From positions 372,001 to 436,000 of the forward strand of contig JAGVSM010002822.1 in NCBI GenBank assembly GCA_022494885.1: DNA of 64,000 nt. Reading direction: 5' to 3'. Source of the DNA: Micrasema longulum. Taxonomy: Eukaryota > Arthropoda > Insecta > Trichoptera > Brachycentridae. A program made the translations under genes and the position numbers. The notes under the pieces were generated by a model. The model was not told where the DNA came from and ran no database searches. It was given only the letters and a program-made list of their open reading frames with translations. Positions 34,201-49,200 of this stretch are shown here, in pieces; within the stretch, counting starts at the first letter, position 1; each line of letters begins with the position of its first letter.

Positions 34201-37200
34201 TATTTTATTTTTTCTTCTATTTAAAATTTATTCAAGTAAATTACTATTCTTTAATTTTAATTGTATTATTTTACTCTATTTTCTTACTTAAAAAAAAAAA
34301 TGTATTTCTTTAAACTATTTTTTTTGTTTATTATTTTATACGTATACAGTATTATGTCTGTACTCTTCTTATTTGTTTATTAATTAAAACTAATGTCTAA
34401 GCACCCGATGACAAACTATTATTGAATAGTTTATCGGGACAAAATATATCTAAATACTTTGTTTTCTTTATAATGTATTAATATTGTAATCATGTGTATA
34501 TTTTATTGAATAAAGACTATATATTTTTTTTTTAATGTGTATGGCCAGTATCAATGATTTTTAAAGTGCCGTAAGAATTTTTCTAGTGCTGTGGGTGTTT
34601 TCTGCAACTTGAGGAATTCCATTTTTGTGATCGATACTATTTTTTAAAAGGTGAACATCAATATCTCATTTTTTCAAAATTTGCTGCTTTTTCATTACTA
34701 TGTCCGTTCAATTTTTATTCTAGGCTCAGGACAAAATTTGAAATTAACATCTTGCACCTTTATTAAAAAATATTTGAAATACAAAAAGCGGCACTTGATG
34801 CATTCTGTCATTAAAGCTTCGATATTGAGTCCAGGGGTGCTATTCTAAACCACTTTTGCGGCACGAAAAAACAGTTTTTCTCGTATATTAACCAACAAAA
34901 TACACGAGATAATACGGCCGCGAGAGCGCTTGGAATACCAGCCGTGGTGTGACAACAATCACGCAGTTATTAGTTATATCTAGTTTCAATGCATGTATTG
35001 TTTCAAGTATACGTTCAAATTTAGCCGCTTTGAATGAAGAACTTCAGCCTTACGGGAAATCGGATACAAAAAATGTTTTCTTAGTCGCGGTAAAAATTAA
35101 AGCATTAAATTGTACGGCAAAGTTTCTTAAAAATGTATGAAAAAATAAATAAAAAGACATTTCAATAAAAGCGACTTAATGGTTCATATGAACCAACCAA
35201 TGATATAAGAGCTATGAAGGATATTCAGTTTGCTTACCGTAAACGAACCAATCGGAAAAACTGACAGAGAGGAACCCCTGACGTCACATGCGGAGTTATT
35301 TCAGAAATACAAAACTTTAAAAAGTCATAGCGCTGATAATACGATATATTTAGAAAAAAAAATTTTGGCTTAGTTTAATAGTCTATTAACAAATAAAAAA
35401 ATAGTAAAGAAAACTTCATTCATCAAATTCATTCGTGTGTGACGACATAAGCAGAGTTGAAATCTCAGTGTTGAAAAAAAGGTGATTTTTTTTTACGAAA
35501 TGCAAAAACAGTGAGTAAACCATAAAACCTGTAGTACTTTATTTGTTTTTTTTCTTCAGAAAGTCTTAGATTTTACAACGTCTATAAAATTTACTAACTC
35601 TTTTTTGTAAAAACATAAACAAAAAATACTGTTTTAGAATTTAAAAAAGTATTCGATAGATCATCATCATCATCATCATTCTCTTTTCACACCTAATAGT
35701 GCATAGGGTACTGCATTGGTACACGAATCGCATCGTATCATTATTATTTTTTGTTACATGAAGGTAAGATGATGAGTCTTACGCTTCAGGTGCCAGTCCA
35801 AAGACTATGAAATATTCTGGTGGGAAAACACCTGTTTTGATAAATGTTTTCCTGTCAACTATGTCGGGAATCAAACCCGAGACCTCTTGCATGGTGAACA
35901 AACGCACTGACCACTACACCACGAGGCCGAGATAATTTAATAGTGAGTTATTTATAGCTCTTTGAAATGTAAAGAGTTGTTTTATTACAGAGGCTCCCAG
36001 GGGGTGGGGAAACAAAATTTTGAAATTTAAAAAAAAAGTTAATTTTGTAACTTAAGTAACGACCATTCATTTAAATTTCAGCGTGAAATTCTAAAAAAAA
36101 CATTCGTCATGATAGGGTTCAAATCAATTCCAAAAGACTAACATAAAGTTTATATTTGAAGCACTTACTTTGTGGTTATTTTATTAAAAAGTCTTACGTT
36201 TAAAAAGAAAGGGGTTTTTAATTATAACGATTATTTATTGTGCTGAATATAAATACATACAGAGGTACAGTGAGCGAGTGCATATTATATTGAAAACGGC
36301 TATAGTTGCGGTCCACACCGCACCGGCAGCTTTAAATATATTTAGGACCCGAATTCTAAGGGTTAAAATAAAATTTTAAAAAAAACAAGCAAACTAAATA
36401 AATTTATTCATGATTAACTACAAAAGGAGTTTGAGATAAGTCCATTAACTGTAAATAATACCCATATTCAAGATACGCAAGCAAAAGATCTTGTATTTAG
36501 AATTCTCTCGAAGGATGTGGGCATAAAGGATAATGGAAAAATACCTTTAAAGATAAGCGCGGAACCTTTTCGACGAAAGAAAATTTTCATTATTGATTAA
36601 ATACGGCCTTGGATACATAATATATTCTGTAAGTAAAAAAAAATTATGCCGAAACACAATGGATAGTCCAACAAAAGCTGGCTTTTAAAACAGAAAATAC
36701 ACGCGTCTGTTTGTCCGTCACATGATTTCTTCCCGAACGGTGGGTAAGTTTTAGCTACTTGAAATTTAGACTCGCCGCCTTGGGCTCTTTCTATTTTTAA
36801 ATTATTTTTTTCAAAAATATTTACACAAAAGTCTTAAAATGAAAGTCCCGCTGAATTGTAAGCATATAACTCGTCCACATGTTTTTATATGTTGCTTTGA
36901 TTTTTCATATTTAACCTACATTAATCTTAATTTTATTTAAAAAACATTACATATGATACCATTATTATATTACATTAATAAAGATTAAAAACTATCATGG
37001 CTTCAAAATACTTTTTTTCATTAGCCATAATTTGAGCATACGCCTCACTCCTGTACTCGTTTAACTCACTTTTCTTATTTCTAGATTACCGATGCTATTT
37101 TCATTTTTAAATTTTCCTTTGTTAAATTTTAACCTTCACACCAATGGTAAGCTGTAGCGGCGTAAAAAGTTGACACGCCATTTAAAAAATTTCTATTTAG

Positions 37201-40200
37201 TTAATTGTGTTCTTTTTTGAGTACAAAATTCAGTCGGTGTTGCCTGGTCTACCAAAATACGAACCCAAAATCAAACTCAAACGAGCTTCTACGACGCCGT
37301 GCCGTAGCGATTTGAAAAAAAAAATTTCACTTCGTTAAATTGAAAGCTCTACCCATTTACCCGAATCCGTTTTGAGATCTTGTGGCCTCTATTCAGATCC
37401 GCACATTGCAAACACAAATTTTAAGATTAAATGAACGGTTAATTCTTTTTTCATTATTTTTATATGTTTCGCGTTATTAAGAATTTACATTTACCACTTT
37501 CAATCCCCCTATCGCCGTCAATACCCCTCAGTACAAATAGTCAATTTGTCTGTCACCTTTAATTTAATTTTCCCTATTCTGACAGCGATATGTAAGTTCA
37601 TTAGTTTGTCAGTAAGCCGGGAGAACAATTCCGATTCGAATAACCAGAGACATAACAACCCCTCCATTGGCCAATCTACAACAGTTTTTAGTGATAGACT
37701 TTTAAATAGTGATTGATTTGAAATATAAGCGATTCTTCTTTTTTGCATCAATATCACTATTTATTACGATACTCAGCGGCTCGTTTCAAATTGCCATAAA
37801 TAGTGCGTCGTTCATATCTAGTTTCATTTAAATTTGAAGGTACTTTAGCGCGGGATCGTCCTCTATAGTTCGATTCCCCTACGGTATGCAGGAGATTTAA
37901 TAATAATTTGTAATTATTACAAATTCTAATAAAATATTTCTAAAATAATTCTAGTAAAATAATTTCACATTTGATTTATTGAACCATTTTAAAGCATCAA
38001 ATACTTAATTTAATATCGGTATCAATAATTGTATGATCTGTTTCTATCAAATATTGGCTATCGCCCAGATCCAATTTACATAGCAAATTTGGTATACTCA
38101 AACATTGATTTCATCGTGCAATATTATGCATCATAATATTTGATAGAGTAAAGGAGTAAATTAAACTAGGAGGCTTGAATTTAGAAGGCTCATTAATGAT
38201 GTGCCACCTAGGTTGGAATATTGCATTTTAGTGTTGATTTTCCAACGACGTCATTGTTGAACATTAAAGAATGCCCAACTCAAATTTGTTTTACAAAAAC
38301 AAGTAAAAATGCTTGTTCAAAATATGTGAAACTCACAGTTTGATACAATCCAAATAATTTGTCAAAAAAAACTTCAACACGAAACGAAGAAAATAAACAT
38401 GTATAGACGATGATGTTTTGGTACATGAATGAAAAATATATTAAGTTTTTATGGGTTACTGTGCCATGCGCAATATTCCAAATAAATGAAATCTCTATTT
38501 AAACGTCAGTGAAATTAAAAAAATAAATAATCCGATTTAAAATTCGGTGGTTTGATTTCTCATGAGAACATTTTATTTTAGAACTGAAATATTTAATTGT
38601 TATGTATTCCTTAAGTTAATTTGAATTATATGCTAGTATTTAACTAATATTTATAATAAATTAAAATATCATATAATATCCAAATTTATTTAATTATTTT
38701 ATTTTATAATTAATAAACATGTCATAGTAAAAATTCAATTATGTATTTATTAGGTAAGTGGTAAGTAGACAGAACGTTCCTATACTGATTTATTGTTTTT
38801 GTAAAACATTCTTTAAGTCAGTATTATGGTATCTCATTGAATACATTTTTGTTATTTTCTTAGGTTAACATTTTCTTTTATTTCTTTCTTATTTTATTTA
38901 CATTTTTTAGATATTAATTTTACTAGGTACTTTTAATTTTTTTACTATTTTAATTTTTCCTGTAGATATGAATTGAAATTTTCGATTTACTCACTTAGTT
39001 TTATTTTTTATCTTGTTTTGATTACATTTATAAGCACACATTATTTTTATATACATATATTTTTCCTACGTTTAAAATATATTCAAGTAAATGGCTATCC
39101 TTTAATTTTAATCGTATTATTTTTCTCTATTTTCCTAAAATAGTTTTATGTCTGTACTCTTTAATTTAATTCTTAATTAAAGCTAATGTCTGAGCAAACA
39201 AACTATAATTTGATAATTTATCCAGACAAAATATGTTTTAATACTTTGTTTTCTTTTTATAATGTAAATATTGTAATAATGTGTGTATTTTATTGAAAAA
39301 GACTTTTAAAAAAATATTTTAACTTTCAGGCATCTCATCATACATTTTTCATTTATTTATTTTTTTGCACCACTACAGGCCAGTAGGCCCAATTACAGTG
39401 GTGAATTACATCACAGAACACCCAGGCTTGAAAAAAATTCATTTTGATTTTTGTGTTCTCACCGGGAATCGAACCCGGAACCTTCCGAGCGTGAGTCAAG
39501 CGTCTTGACCACTACACCACGGAGGCCGCCGGATTTATTTATTAAATATATAAAATATAAACATATTACAACCGAGATGAAGAAAATTTAAGAGAAGGTA
39601 ATATAAAAGTTTAGTATTCTATTAGATGAGTCATCGGTTGGTTTAGTGGGTTTCATTCAGGGTCGAGGCTCATTCTTACCTTATATACAATTCATCTGTT
39701 CTTAGTCGCTTCATCTGTTGATACCAGAGAAGCTGAAACCTTGATATATGAGAACTACTTCAACTGGAATTATTTTCCACCATAATAATATCTTCTGTGG
39801 CGTTGCCTAGTATGTAGGTGAAATAATTCAATTAGATGAATCTCACCCGCATAAATAAAGGGTTCAGCTCTTTAACTTCACAAACATCAACAGATGAAAG
39901 AATTGAAAGAATATAGATGTTAAAATATGGGCAGAATGGTGAATGTTACACAGTGTGTAAAGTCACCACTTAAACCAGCCATTAACAGGTCATAAGCCCT
40001 GAAGATGCCTAGACTTCTAAATTACCTTCTCTTAAATGTTCTTCATTTATGTTGTAATATGTTAATATAAACAGATCCCCAGGGAGTTAAATCCAGTCCT
40101 TGTCTACAAAAAAATGTACAAACTCAAAATATTGTGTATAAAATATTTTTACGATTCTGTATATTTTTACATTATTCTTCCTATTCCATCCGCCTTCAAG

Positions 40201-43200
40201 TTATACAATTATGTATATTTTCATATAAAAGTGTTTTGTTAGTTAACATTAAGGTACTTTATTTTAAATATCCTAAAACTCATCAGTCTATTTGCAGTTA
40301 TCCGGTATTTTGTATAATTAAGTTCACCTTTTTCAATAATTTTCCGATGGCTCTGTGAAAAAGGTATTTACAAAAATATTTTGAGTTTGTCCAAATTTTT
40401 GTAGACAAGAACTGGATTCAACTCCCCGGGGAGCTGTTTATATTAACATAAATAAAGGTATCAGCATAAATAAAGGTTTCAGCTCTTTAACTTCACAAAC
40501 ATCAACAGATGAAAGAATTGAAGGAATATAGATGTTCAAATATAGGCAGAATGGTGAATGTTACACAGTGTGTAAAGTGGCCACTCAATCCAGCCATTGA
40601 CAGGTCATAAGCCCTGTAGATGCCTAGACTTCTGTATTACCTTCTCTTAAATGTTCTTCATCTCTGTTGTAATATGTTAAGGTGTTTACAATTTATTGAG
40701 ATGTCACAATACTGTAGAATAATACTCGAAATGTGAATTTCAACTGCAGGGTTGAAGTTATAAAAAATGTTGCCATGAGATTTGTTTATCTCTTGAGTTG
40801 TTTGATCATAGTATTGTTTATTTAGACGTATTTTGTTTTGTTCTGTTCCGTTTCGTTAAAACAGTTAAACCACAGAAAGCCGGAAACTACGAGGACATGG
40901 AAGGTTACATCACCAGAATTAATCTGCGTTCACTCAACTCGATTAAACTTTCTTTGCTGCCATTTTTCATTCCATTAAAACGGTTGACCCGCCATTAATC
41001 CTGGCGTAAATAAATTCACTTGTCTGTAAAAACGGTTTCGCTTTATATTTTGCGGTATGCTCAATCCTAAAACTCTATTTAAAGTGAGTTTCTATGTAAT
41101 ACTTTGGGATATTTTAATTAACTTCACCTGGAGGGTTCGACCACCTACTTAAATAACTTGGACTTATTAAGAATAATTACACAGCCCGACAAAATTTAAT
41201 TAAAAAAAAACTGATTTTGGATATTATTGACGTGCTGATTAAAAAATTAGATTAATTAAATAGAAGCTCTAGTTTTTGAGCTACAGTCGATTTCAGTCTT
41301 AATAAAAGGCACACATAATGAAACTAGGTATCTTTAAAAACTTTTTTTTAAATGTAAAATTAAAATGTAATTTGCCAGTTCTGCTAATTATTTAAATTAA
41401 ATTTTTGATTTCAATTATTTTTTAAGCCTTCAAAGCGGAATGTCAAGTGGCATTTTCGAACATTTTCGAAACCATCTTCTGTTCGCGTTTAATCGAGGGA
41501 ATAAAACTACCACAGCTGCTCGCGATATTTGCGCAGTGTACGGTGAAGATTCTTTAAACTATAAACTAATCTGTTGCAAAATAACGAAGGAGAATACATT
41601 GTTGACTGAGTTGATATTATTTTTGTGTGACCTCTTGTGATCTTCATTTGAAAAAAAATGGACATTATGTTAACACCCAAGTATAAACATATTTCGTAAA
41701 TTGGATTGTACCTATTTACGAAAAAAAATAAAAATATTTATCTGTTTTGTTTTCCACGGGTGCAGTGCAATCAAAGAATTTTTCATAACACACGACGGCA
41801 TTTTTCTGCGTAGCATCACATCCGATCACAATGAATGTCCGTTAGAGAATGACGGCGCGGAAGGTAATTACCCACGAGCCCATCACTATTATTCTACTTT
41901 CTTTCTATCAGATTATACCATCTGGGAGATTTTTTCCATATATATTTTTCAGTTTCATACACTTTGCAGTTTTTTTTTTAGTTCAATCGTTTTTGTAAGA
42001 TTATCAATCATATTTTAAAAATATTTTTAAAAAAATCATAAGATTTCCACATTAAAATCATCTCAAAAGACATTGTTCAGACTAAATTGAATTCAAAACA
42101 AAAAGTTATCAATTTTAAAATATGGATTTTTTTTCGCAAATGTCCAACTCGGCTCTTCTCACCATCAGGGGTGCACTTTATTAATGAATGCGATTTTCAA
42201 ATTTGTATTTAATGTCGGTTAATATTATTTCAGTGTTATCTAAAATCCAGTGAAAAGAAATAAATGGGAAGACATTATAAGGAGTGTAAGGAAAGAATCT
42301 GATTGGGATCCATAAAAAGCGAATTTGTTTGTAAACATTCAAAAACAAACTTTTTTAAACACATAAAAACAACATCCTTCCATTTTTTTTTGTAAATGCA
42401 TTCTCGTCGAATACAACCCTCCAATGAAAAAAAGATTTACGGTTCTTATTTTTTTTTACAGATTTGATTAAAAATATTAATATCTACAAACACGCGCAGC
42501 ACAAAGATCTACATTTTGCTGAAAACCGCATGTAAATCGGTTAAGCCGTTTAAGAGAAGTTCAGTGACATCACACGTATAGAAGAATCATACATATAAAG
42601 ATAAATAAACACAAAATTAAAAAGAACTGCGAAACACACTCTTGAAAACGCTGTGTTGTAAAATTTTTTTTTTTTAGAAAATACATAATGTCGCTATTCG
42701 TTTGAATATATTTTCAATATCCACGGCACCTCAGAGAATGGGAAATATTCTCAAATAGTAAATTATTGGAGATAAATTTATGTAGCTAATGTAATTGGAA
42801 GAGAGCAAGAAACGTCGAGGGCTATCATAATAAAAATGTCAAAATTTACATTTGCGATTTGGTTCGATTTCAACTTTTGATTTTTATTAGATTCCACGCA
42901 ACATAAAATCGAATTGAGAATCAATGGGAAAAAATCAGTCACTTTTTATGTAGGACGATCTTTTAAAAAAAAAAAATAAACTTCGCTTATGTGTGAGTAA
43001 AAATATATAATATTAATTTTAATGGCCTCTTTCGTGTGACAAGAAATAAATATTTGTTCCGTCTGCCAGTCTGTAGCACTAACTACGCAAAACATTCATT
43101 TCCTCCTTCGTTCTTGCTTCAACTAAAATCCTTTTTTTCATCTGTTACACAGTGTGTAAAGTGGCCACTTAAACCAGCCAATGACAGATCATAATCCCTG

Positions 43201-46200
43201 TAGATGCCTAGACTTCTATATTACCTTCTCTAAAATGTTCTTCATCTCTGCTGTCATATGTTAATGTTAACAGCTCCCCAGGGAGTTGAATCCAGTCCCT
43301 GTCTACAAAAATTTGGACAAACTCAAAATATTGTTGATAAATCCACCTGGTCCATGAAGAAGTATAGAAATTGAAAAATTGAAAAATTTTCAAGCGTTAC
43401 CTAGTATGAAGGTGAAATAATTCAATTAGATGAATCTCACCCTCATAAATAAAGGTTTCAGCTCTTTAACTTAACAAACATCAACAGATGAAAGAATTGC
43501 AGGAATGTAGATGTAGAATAGGCAGAATGGTGAATGTTACACAGAGTGTAAAGTGGCAATTCAAACCAGCCAATAACAGGCCATAAGCCCTGTAGATGCC
43601 TAGACTTCTATATTACCTTCTCTAAAATGTTATTCATCTCTGTTGTTATATGTTTATCTATTGATATATATAACATGCCCCTTAATTTATTTAAAAGTAA
43701 ATTAAGACTCATTCTTTCTGGCTGCGATACGCTCCCATTTGCTATTTAATGATGCTCACGCTTACACACAACTGAACACTTACTCTCACACAAATACATG
43801 AAAACACACCTCTCAACTTACACTCATACAATTGCATCCTTTTGTTGTACCACAATTTAATACGTATGATTTTGATTTGGAAACTTCGCTGGTCTGTCTT
43901 TAATCCGCATATTTTTTATGTTATTATATCATTGACTTTATTTCTGTAAAATAAATAAATATATATATATTTTTTAAATAAACCATTCCAATGTGCGTGC
44001 TTATGTAACAAAAAATGTATGTTTAATAGGTTTACCGACAGGCGCTAACACGTAATAATGTATTAGTTTAATTAAACATTCGAAAGTACTGAACAAACTA
44101 AAAATACGAGTGTTTTTTTTTCCTTTCTATTGTTAATGGACTGTTAAACTAAGTTAAAAATAGTTTTGAAATATTTTTATGTACCAGCGGTATCATTTTT
44201 AATGTTTTGTAATTTTGAAATTTCTCCGTCTGCGACGTCACAAACTCTTCATTTATTTAAAATTTCTTTTTTGCATTTTAAAATTTTTCCATACATATAT
44301 TATCTAAATCAAAATATAATTACAAAAATACACTTTAGAAAAATACATCTTAAAATTAAGCTTAACATAAATAGGAAAAAATGCCCACAAATACTTCAGT
44401 GTCTGACCGTGGGCCATTCCTTTTTTAATTATTAAAAAGTTTATAGCATATAAATATAGTATGACATGACTATTAAAAGAAAAGAAAATGAAAATATATA
44501 GTATACATTATTTACAAATACAAAAAGAACTATTACATTAACTCCAAAAAAATCCCATACAGACGTGGTCTGTGTGAGGGTATACATTTTATTTTTGATT
44601 GAAATAAAGGTTACTGGAAGAATACAATAGATACAATAAGATAAACAATGAGTGCTGATATTAGAACACATTTTTTTGTCACTGAAAATGAGAAACTTAT
44701 CGTATTAAATTCATTTTTTTTATCCATAATTTTAACAAAAATTTGAATCGAAATATATTCAAATAATTAATCATACTGTCCATATAAATGCATAAAACAA
44801 TTTTTGTGCTATGAAAAATGAGGGTTTAGATTTACTATAAGGTATTTCAAGGAAACTATTTAATCTTTGTCACAAACAAAATTTATATTAAAAATAATGC
44901 TTCACAAAAATCGCACTTTTCCCTCTTTCCAATTGTTCCAAGAAGCTAAACTTTTAGACCTAAGACAAATATATTGTATAAAATATATATTTAAGAACCA
45001 AAATTTATTTACAAGAAATTCAAATAGATCATGTCAAAGAAGGAATCGCGTGTTAGAAATACCGAATTGTAAAACGAGGCTCGCACAGAGACATGTATGC
45101 ATTGGCCCAAATTTTTAATTATTTTTTTACTGATAATATTTCATTGATTCAAAACTTTCAAAATTTTCCTTCTTTTAAAAAACATGCCCTATTCTGGATT
45201 CAAACTAAAGATATGGACTCTTTTTTTCTATGATATATTTTGTTACCCTTTCATAATAAGGAATATTCTTGTGTTTTTTAAATATTTTTAATTTCCCCCT
45301 TTAAAAACTATAAAAAAATAACATTTTATCTTTTATATATTTTTTTTTCTTATGTTACACAAAAATATTATAACGGTCCATTATTTATTATAGGAGCGAA
45401 AATTCATTAACATTTTCTTGTATACCCACGAACAGGCCATGCTTTTGTGGGATTTTTTTCTTTACTATTTTTACTATTAATATGTCTTTCATTGCTATGT
45501 ACTTGTGCTTTATTTTTTTAATACTCTGTTTTACCTCTTATGTTTATTGTAAAAAAACATTTAAAAAAAAAATAAAACTTAAAAAAATAAATAAAATAAG
45601 AGTTTTCCTGATTGGTGAATTGGCTTCCCGCAAACCGGAAATCCAATGCAACACTATCAATGATTGAACTCGTGACGTAGTTCAAAAAAGTATGAAGTTT
45701 TTTATACATTTTTGAAAAACTTCGCCGTGCTATTAAATGCTTTAATTCTTACCGCGTGCAAGAAAACCTTTTTAATATCCAAATTCCCTTAAAACTGAAC
45801 CTCCCTATTACGATCGACTTCAACGATGGAGAGGAGCTAGATTATAACACGTCTTGCAGCTACAGAGGACGATAAAAAATCTAGACCCCATTCTGTGAGT
45901 AAAGTAGAACCGGTCTTATCTCTACTCGATTTTCTACTTATTCAGGATTTTTACCTGAGAGGAGCCATCGGGCGGAAAACACTTGTCTGGGGATCTGGTT
46001 ATAATTTACTCACAGAACTGCATTTTTCATCCGCTTTCTTCACATAAACCATGGTCCACGGAAATTGCGGTTAATATTTTAAATTCACATTAAACAGAAT
46101 AACCGCGATGGTAATTTCAATAAAGTACTTTAATTATGTATATATTTACATTAGGATAAAACACCTTTAAGATTTTTCCGTCTTTTCGCCCTCTTTATCA

Positions 46201-49200
46201 ACCAGTTCGTAATTCTTCTGTTTAAACGAATCGCCTTCCAACTCCCAAACAAGAGATTAAGTTGTATAGCTTAAGTCCGTGAAAAGAAAGGGATTCGAAA
46301 AAAGAAGTTTAAGAAATCCCGGGTATTATCAAATCGTTCCTAATACGAGTAGCATGTCTATTCAACTGTTTGATGAATGATAATTGCATGATTTAATTAT
46401 CAAAACAATTTTTTATTCTATAACACGTTCCTGTATGTGAAACACTAACAAGAATTTGAATAGTCTAGACCCTAGAATTAAGAATAGTCCAGAAACAGAA
46501 GATGACTAAACTATTCATAAATGAGTAGGTTTACGTTTTGACACATTAGTTTCTTTGTAGACGTCGATCAGTACGCAACTTCTGATCTGAATTCAACTAT
46601 GCCGTGTTGTGTCCTTTTAAAGTGTAGAAATACTGCTAGGATTTCAAAGAAACAGTATGCACTCACATTTCATGTGAAATTAGCAAATGAATGTGTATGT
46701 AACAAATGCATTACTTAAAAATTGAATTATTTTTCCATCTGTCAGATTGTCGAAGAAACAAAATGAACATTTCGTTAGCGTTGCCAGGGTAGTAATTTTT
46801 TTTACCCTATTTTGCTCATCTAATGAGAGAACTAATGAAAATTTGATATTTGGACATTTGACCGACATTATCTTTAAAACATCAAATATTATTTAACGTG
46901 ATATAAAAATATCCGTTTTATGTAAAATAAAATTTGTTTTATATTTTAAGTTCAAAGTTCATTATTTCAATTACTCTCATTAAATGACCATTTACTTATC
47001 TACTCTGTTGTGTCAATCAACGTTTCCCAGTGAACAATAAAATTTTAGAAAAATTAACAAATTGTTTTTTTAACTTACATTTGTGTTATGGTTATATTAT
47101 TCGTGATCTGGCAATATTACTTGGTGACAAGTATGCGCGCGGTGAAAGTGTGTCTAAGTGGGGGAATATTTGGACACAGTCCGATGTATTCAAATATGAT
47201 TCTACGCTCTTTCTAGACTATTCTTAATTCTATGGTCCCAATTATGTCGCATTGTAAACTCGAGACAAGGTTTTGACTTTTTTGGTCTGAGTCTTTCTAG
47301 ATTTAAACAATCGCTAAGGTAGACGAAATTTATTTTACTTAGACTTAAAATATCTTGTCTTGAGGCCGTAATTATTATTATTTGTCCTAACTTTTATTTT
47401 CTTTGGTTGTATTTTATTTCAATTGAACCTAAATATATATTAAAGAAATTTATTAACCATTTTTCAATATACTGAATAAATACGTAAATACATACATAAA
47501 TAAATGCTCTAATTTTTACCGCGTGTAAAAAAACATTTTTCATATCCAATTTCCCGTAGCACTAAACTTCTTGGTGGTTCAACTATAATTTAAGCTTAAC
47601 TTAATTGTCCTTAAATACCCATTTTTAATTTTTTTTTTAAAACCACTTAAGATTCTTTTTTCTCACAGGGAATCTCTCACTTCCTGGACTCGTATAAATC
47701 GAATATTTTAAATGCATTTTCACTTAGCTCCTTCTGTCTAGAGCTTAAGACCTTATCAAACTTGATTCCACTCGGTTAAAGGATAAAAGCTCACCTAACA
47801 AGCTCCCAAGAAAGCGCTAGCGGTCTCGTAGTTACCGTCTCTAAGTGCATTGGTATTCTATGCATTGTTTTTAGAACCTTACTTAACCTATGCACCCGAA
47901 GAATAGCTTTTTTATTAATAAATAGCCTACATGAATCTTTCAATTTATCAACAATATTTTAAGATTGTCCAGATATTTTATTGATTTTGCAGAATAGGGC
48001 GATGAGAGTTATTTTGGAAAAAAATAGATACAGCTAAAACGAACAAAAACCATGACAGTACGTTAACTGGTATATTTCAATGTAAATGTTCTTTCTTCGT
48101 AAAATTATTGACAGAAGTTCTTCAAACTAGTTAACTTAAAGGTTTTTTCTAATCAATGTGAGCACGAATATGAAAAATGAAACAAAAATAAAATAAGGTT
48201 ACCAATTCGCAAGAAGAAGAGAACACAGAACTCGTTTATGCACCGGACTGTACGTTTAAATTATAAGGAAATATCATAAGAGATATGTTTACAAAAACAA
48301 AAAAAGAACAAATACGTGTTTAAAAAAATAGGTATGCATCAGGTAAGTTTGCCAAGTTATTTTGCATGAACAGAACTGGTTCATTGGAATCTTGGAAGAT
48401 TTTTTTAAAAATTGTTTTTGTTACCAGATTAGTGTTTTGATGAAGTGTAAATTTGAAGTAGGCATAGTTTACAAATATTGATGTTAAGTATATTTTTTAA
48501 ATTTTTGTTTTATAATCAGAACATTCAGATTCCATTAATTCATCTATCTATTGGTTTTTGTGAAGCTCAAGAACTGAAACCTATACTGATGTAGGTGAGA
48601 TTCATCTGACTGAATTATTTAACCTATGTGCTAAGCAACCCATGAAAATATTTATTGAAGTTAATAAGCTTCTCTATTTGTTATTCATCTGTTTTAATAT
48701 TTGTACCTTAAAGCTGAAATGCTTGAAGTCACATTCGGTAAATTGTTCAGGAGAGCGGTTTAAAGTTGTAAAACTGTTTTAAATGTATCTCTCGAAGTAG
48801 AAACACAATTTATTGCTGTTATTTTGGATTTATAGGCTTTTGGTATGAATATTTATTTTTTAAATATTTAAAATATGGACTATCAAATAACTATAGGACC
48901 TCAATGTTTTTTGTTCTAACCGCCCGGTCCGCGCCCTTATTCCTCCTCGGAATTTAGTATAAAAAGTAATATAGTATATTTAATAAAAAACAATGTATTT
49001 GTATTACCCCGAGTGATAAGAGAGATCTTTTGGTACTGTGGTAAGTTATATATTTTATTTAATATTATGTTTCCTGGAATAAGCCTTTATGTAACATTAT
49101 CAAGATTAAATATAAAAGAAAGTCAATGTCGTATTTTTCGCACATCCGTCGTTGTTCTACGATCACGTTGTTCTATATATTAAATATTTAAACCAGATTT

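Noticed and set aside
39460..39533. tRNA-Glu gene on the minus strand
   Set aside because: Good T-arm and A box but no pairing acceptor stem; body shared with other SINE copies.
40798..40998. Possible exon with KTVKPQKAGNYEDMEGYITR
   Set aside because: Somewhat protein-like, but no matching splice sites in phase with either neighbour and no family recognised.
41701..42018. 105-codon ORF as a gene
   Set aside because: No recognisable domain, no splice context, AT-rich noise composition.
44166..44435. 89-codon hydrophobic/basic ORF
   Set aside because: Composition (Phe, Ile, Lys, Asn) is that of translated AT-rich DNA; no motif.
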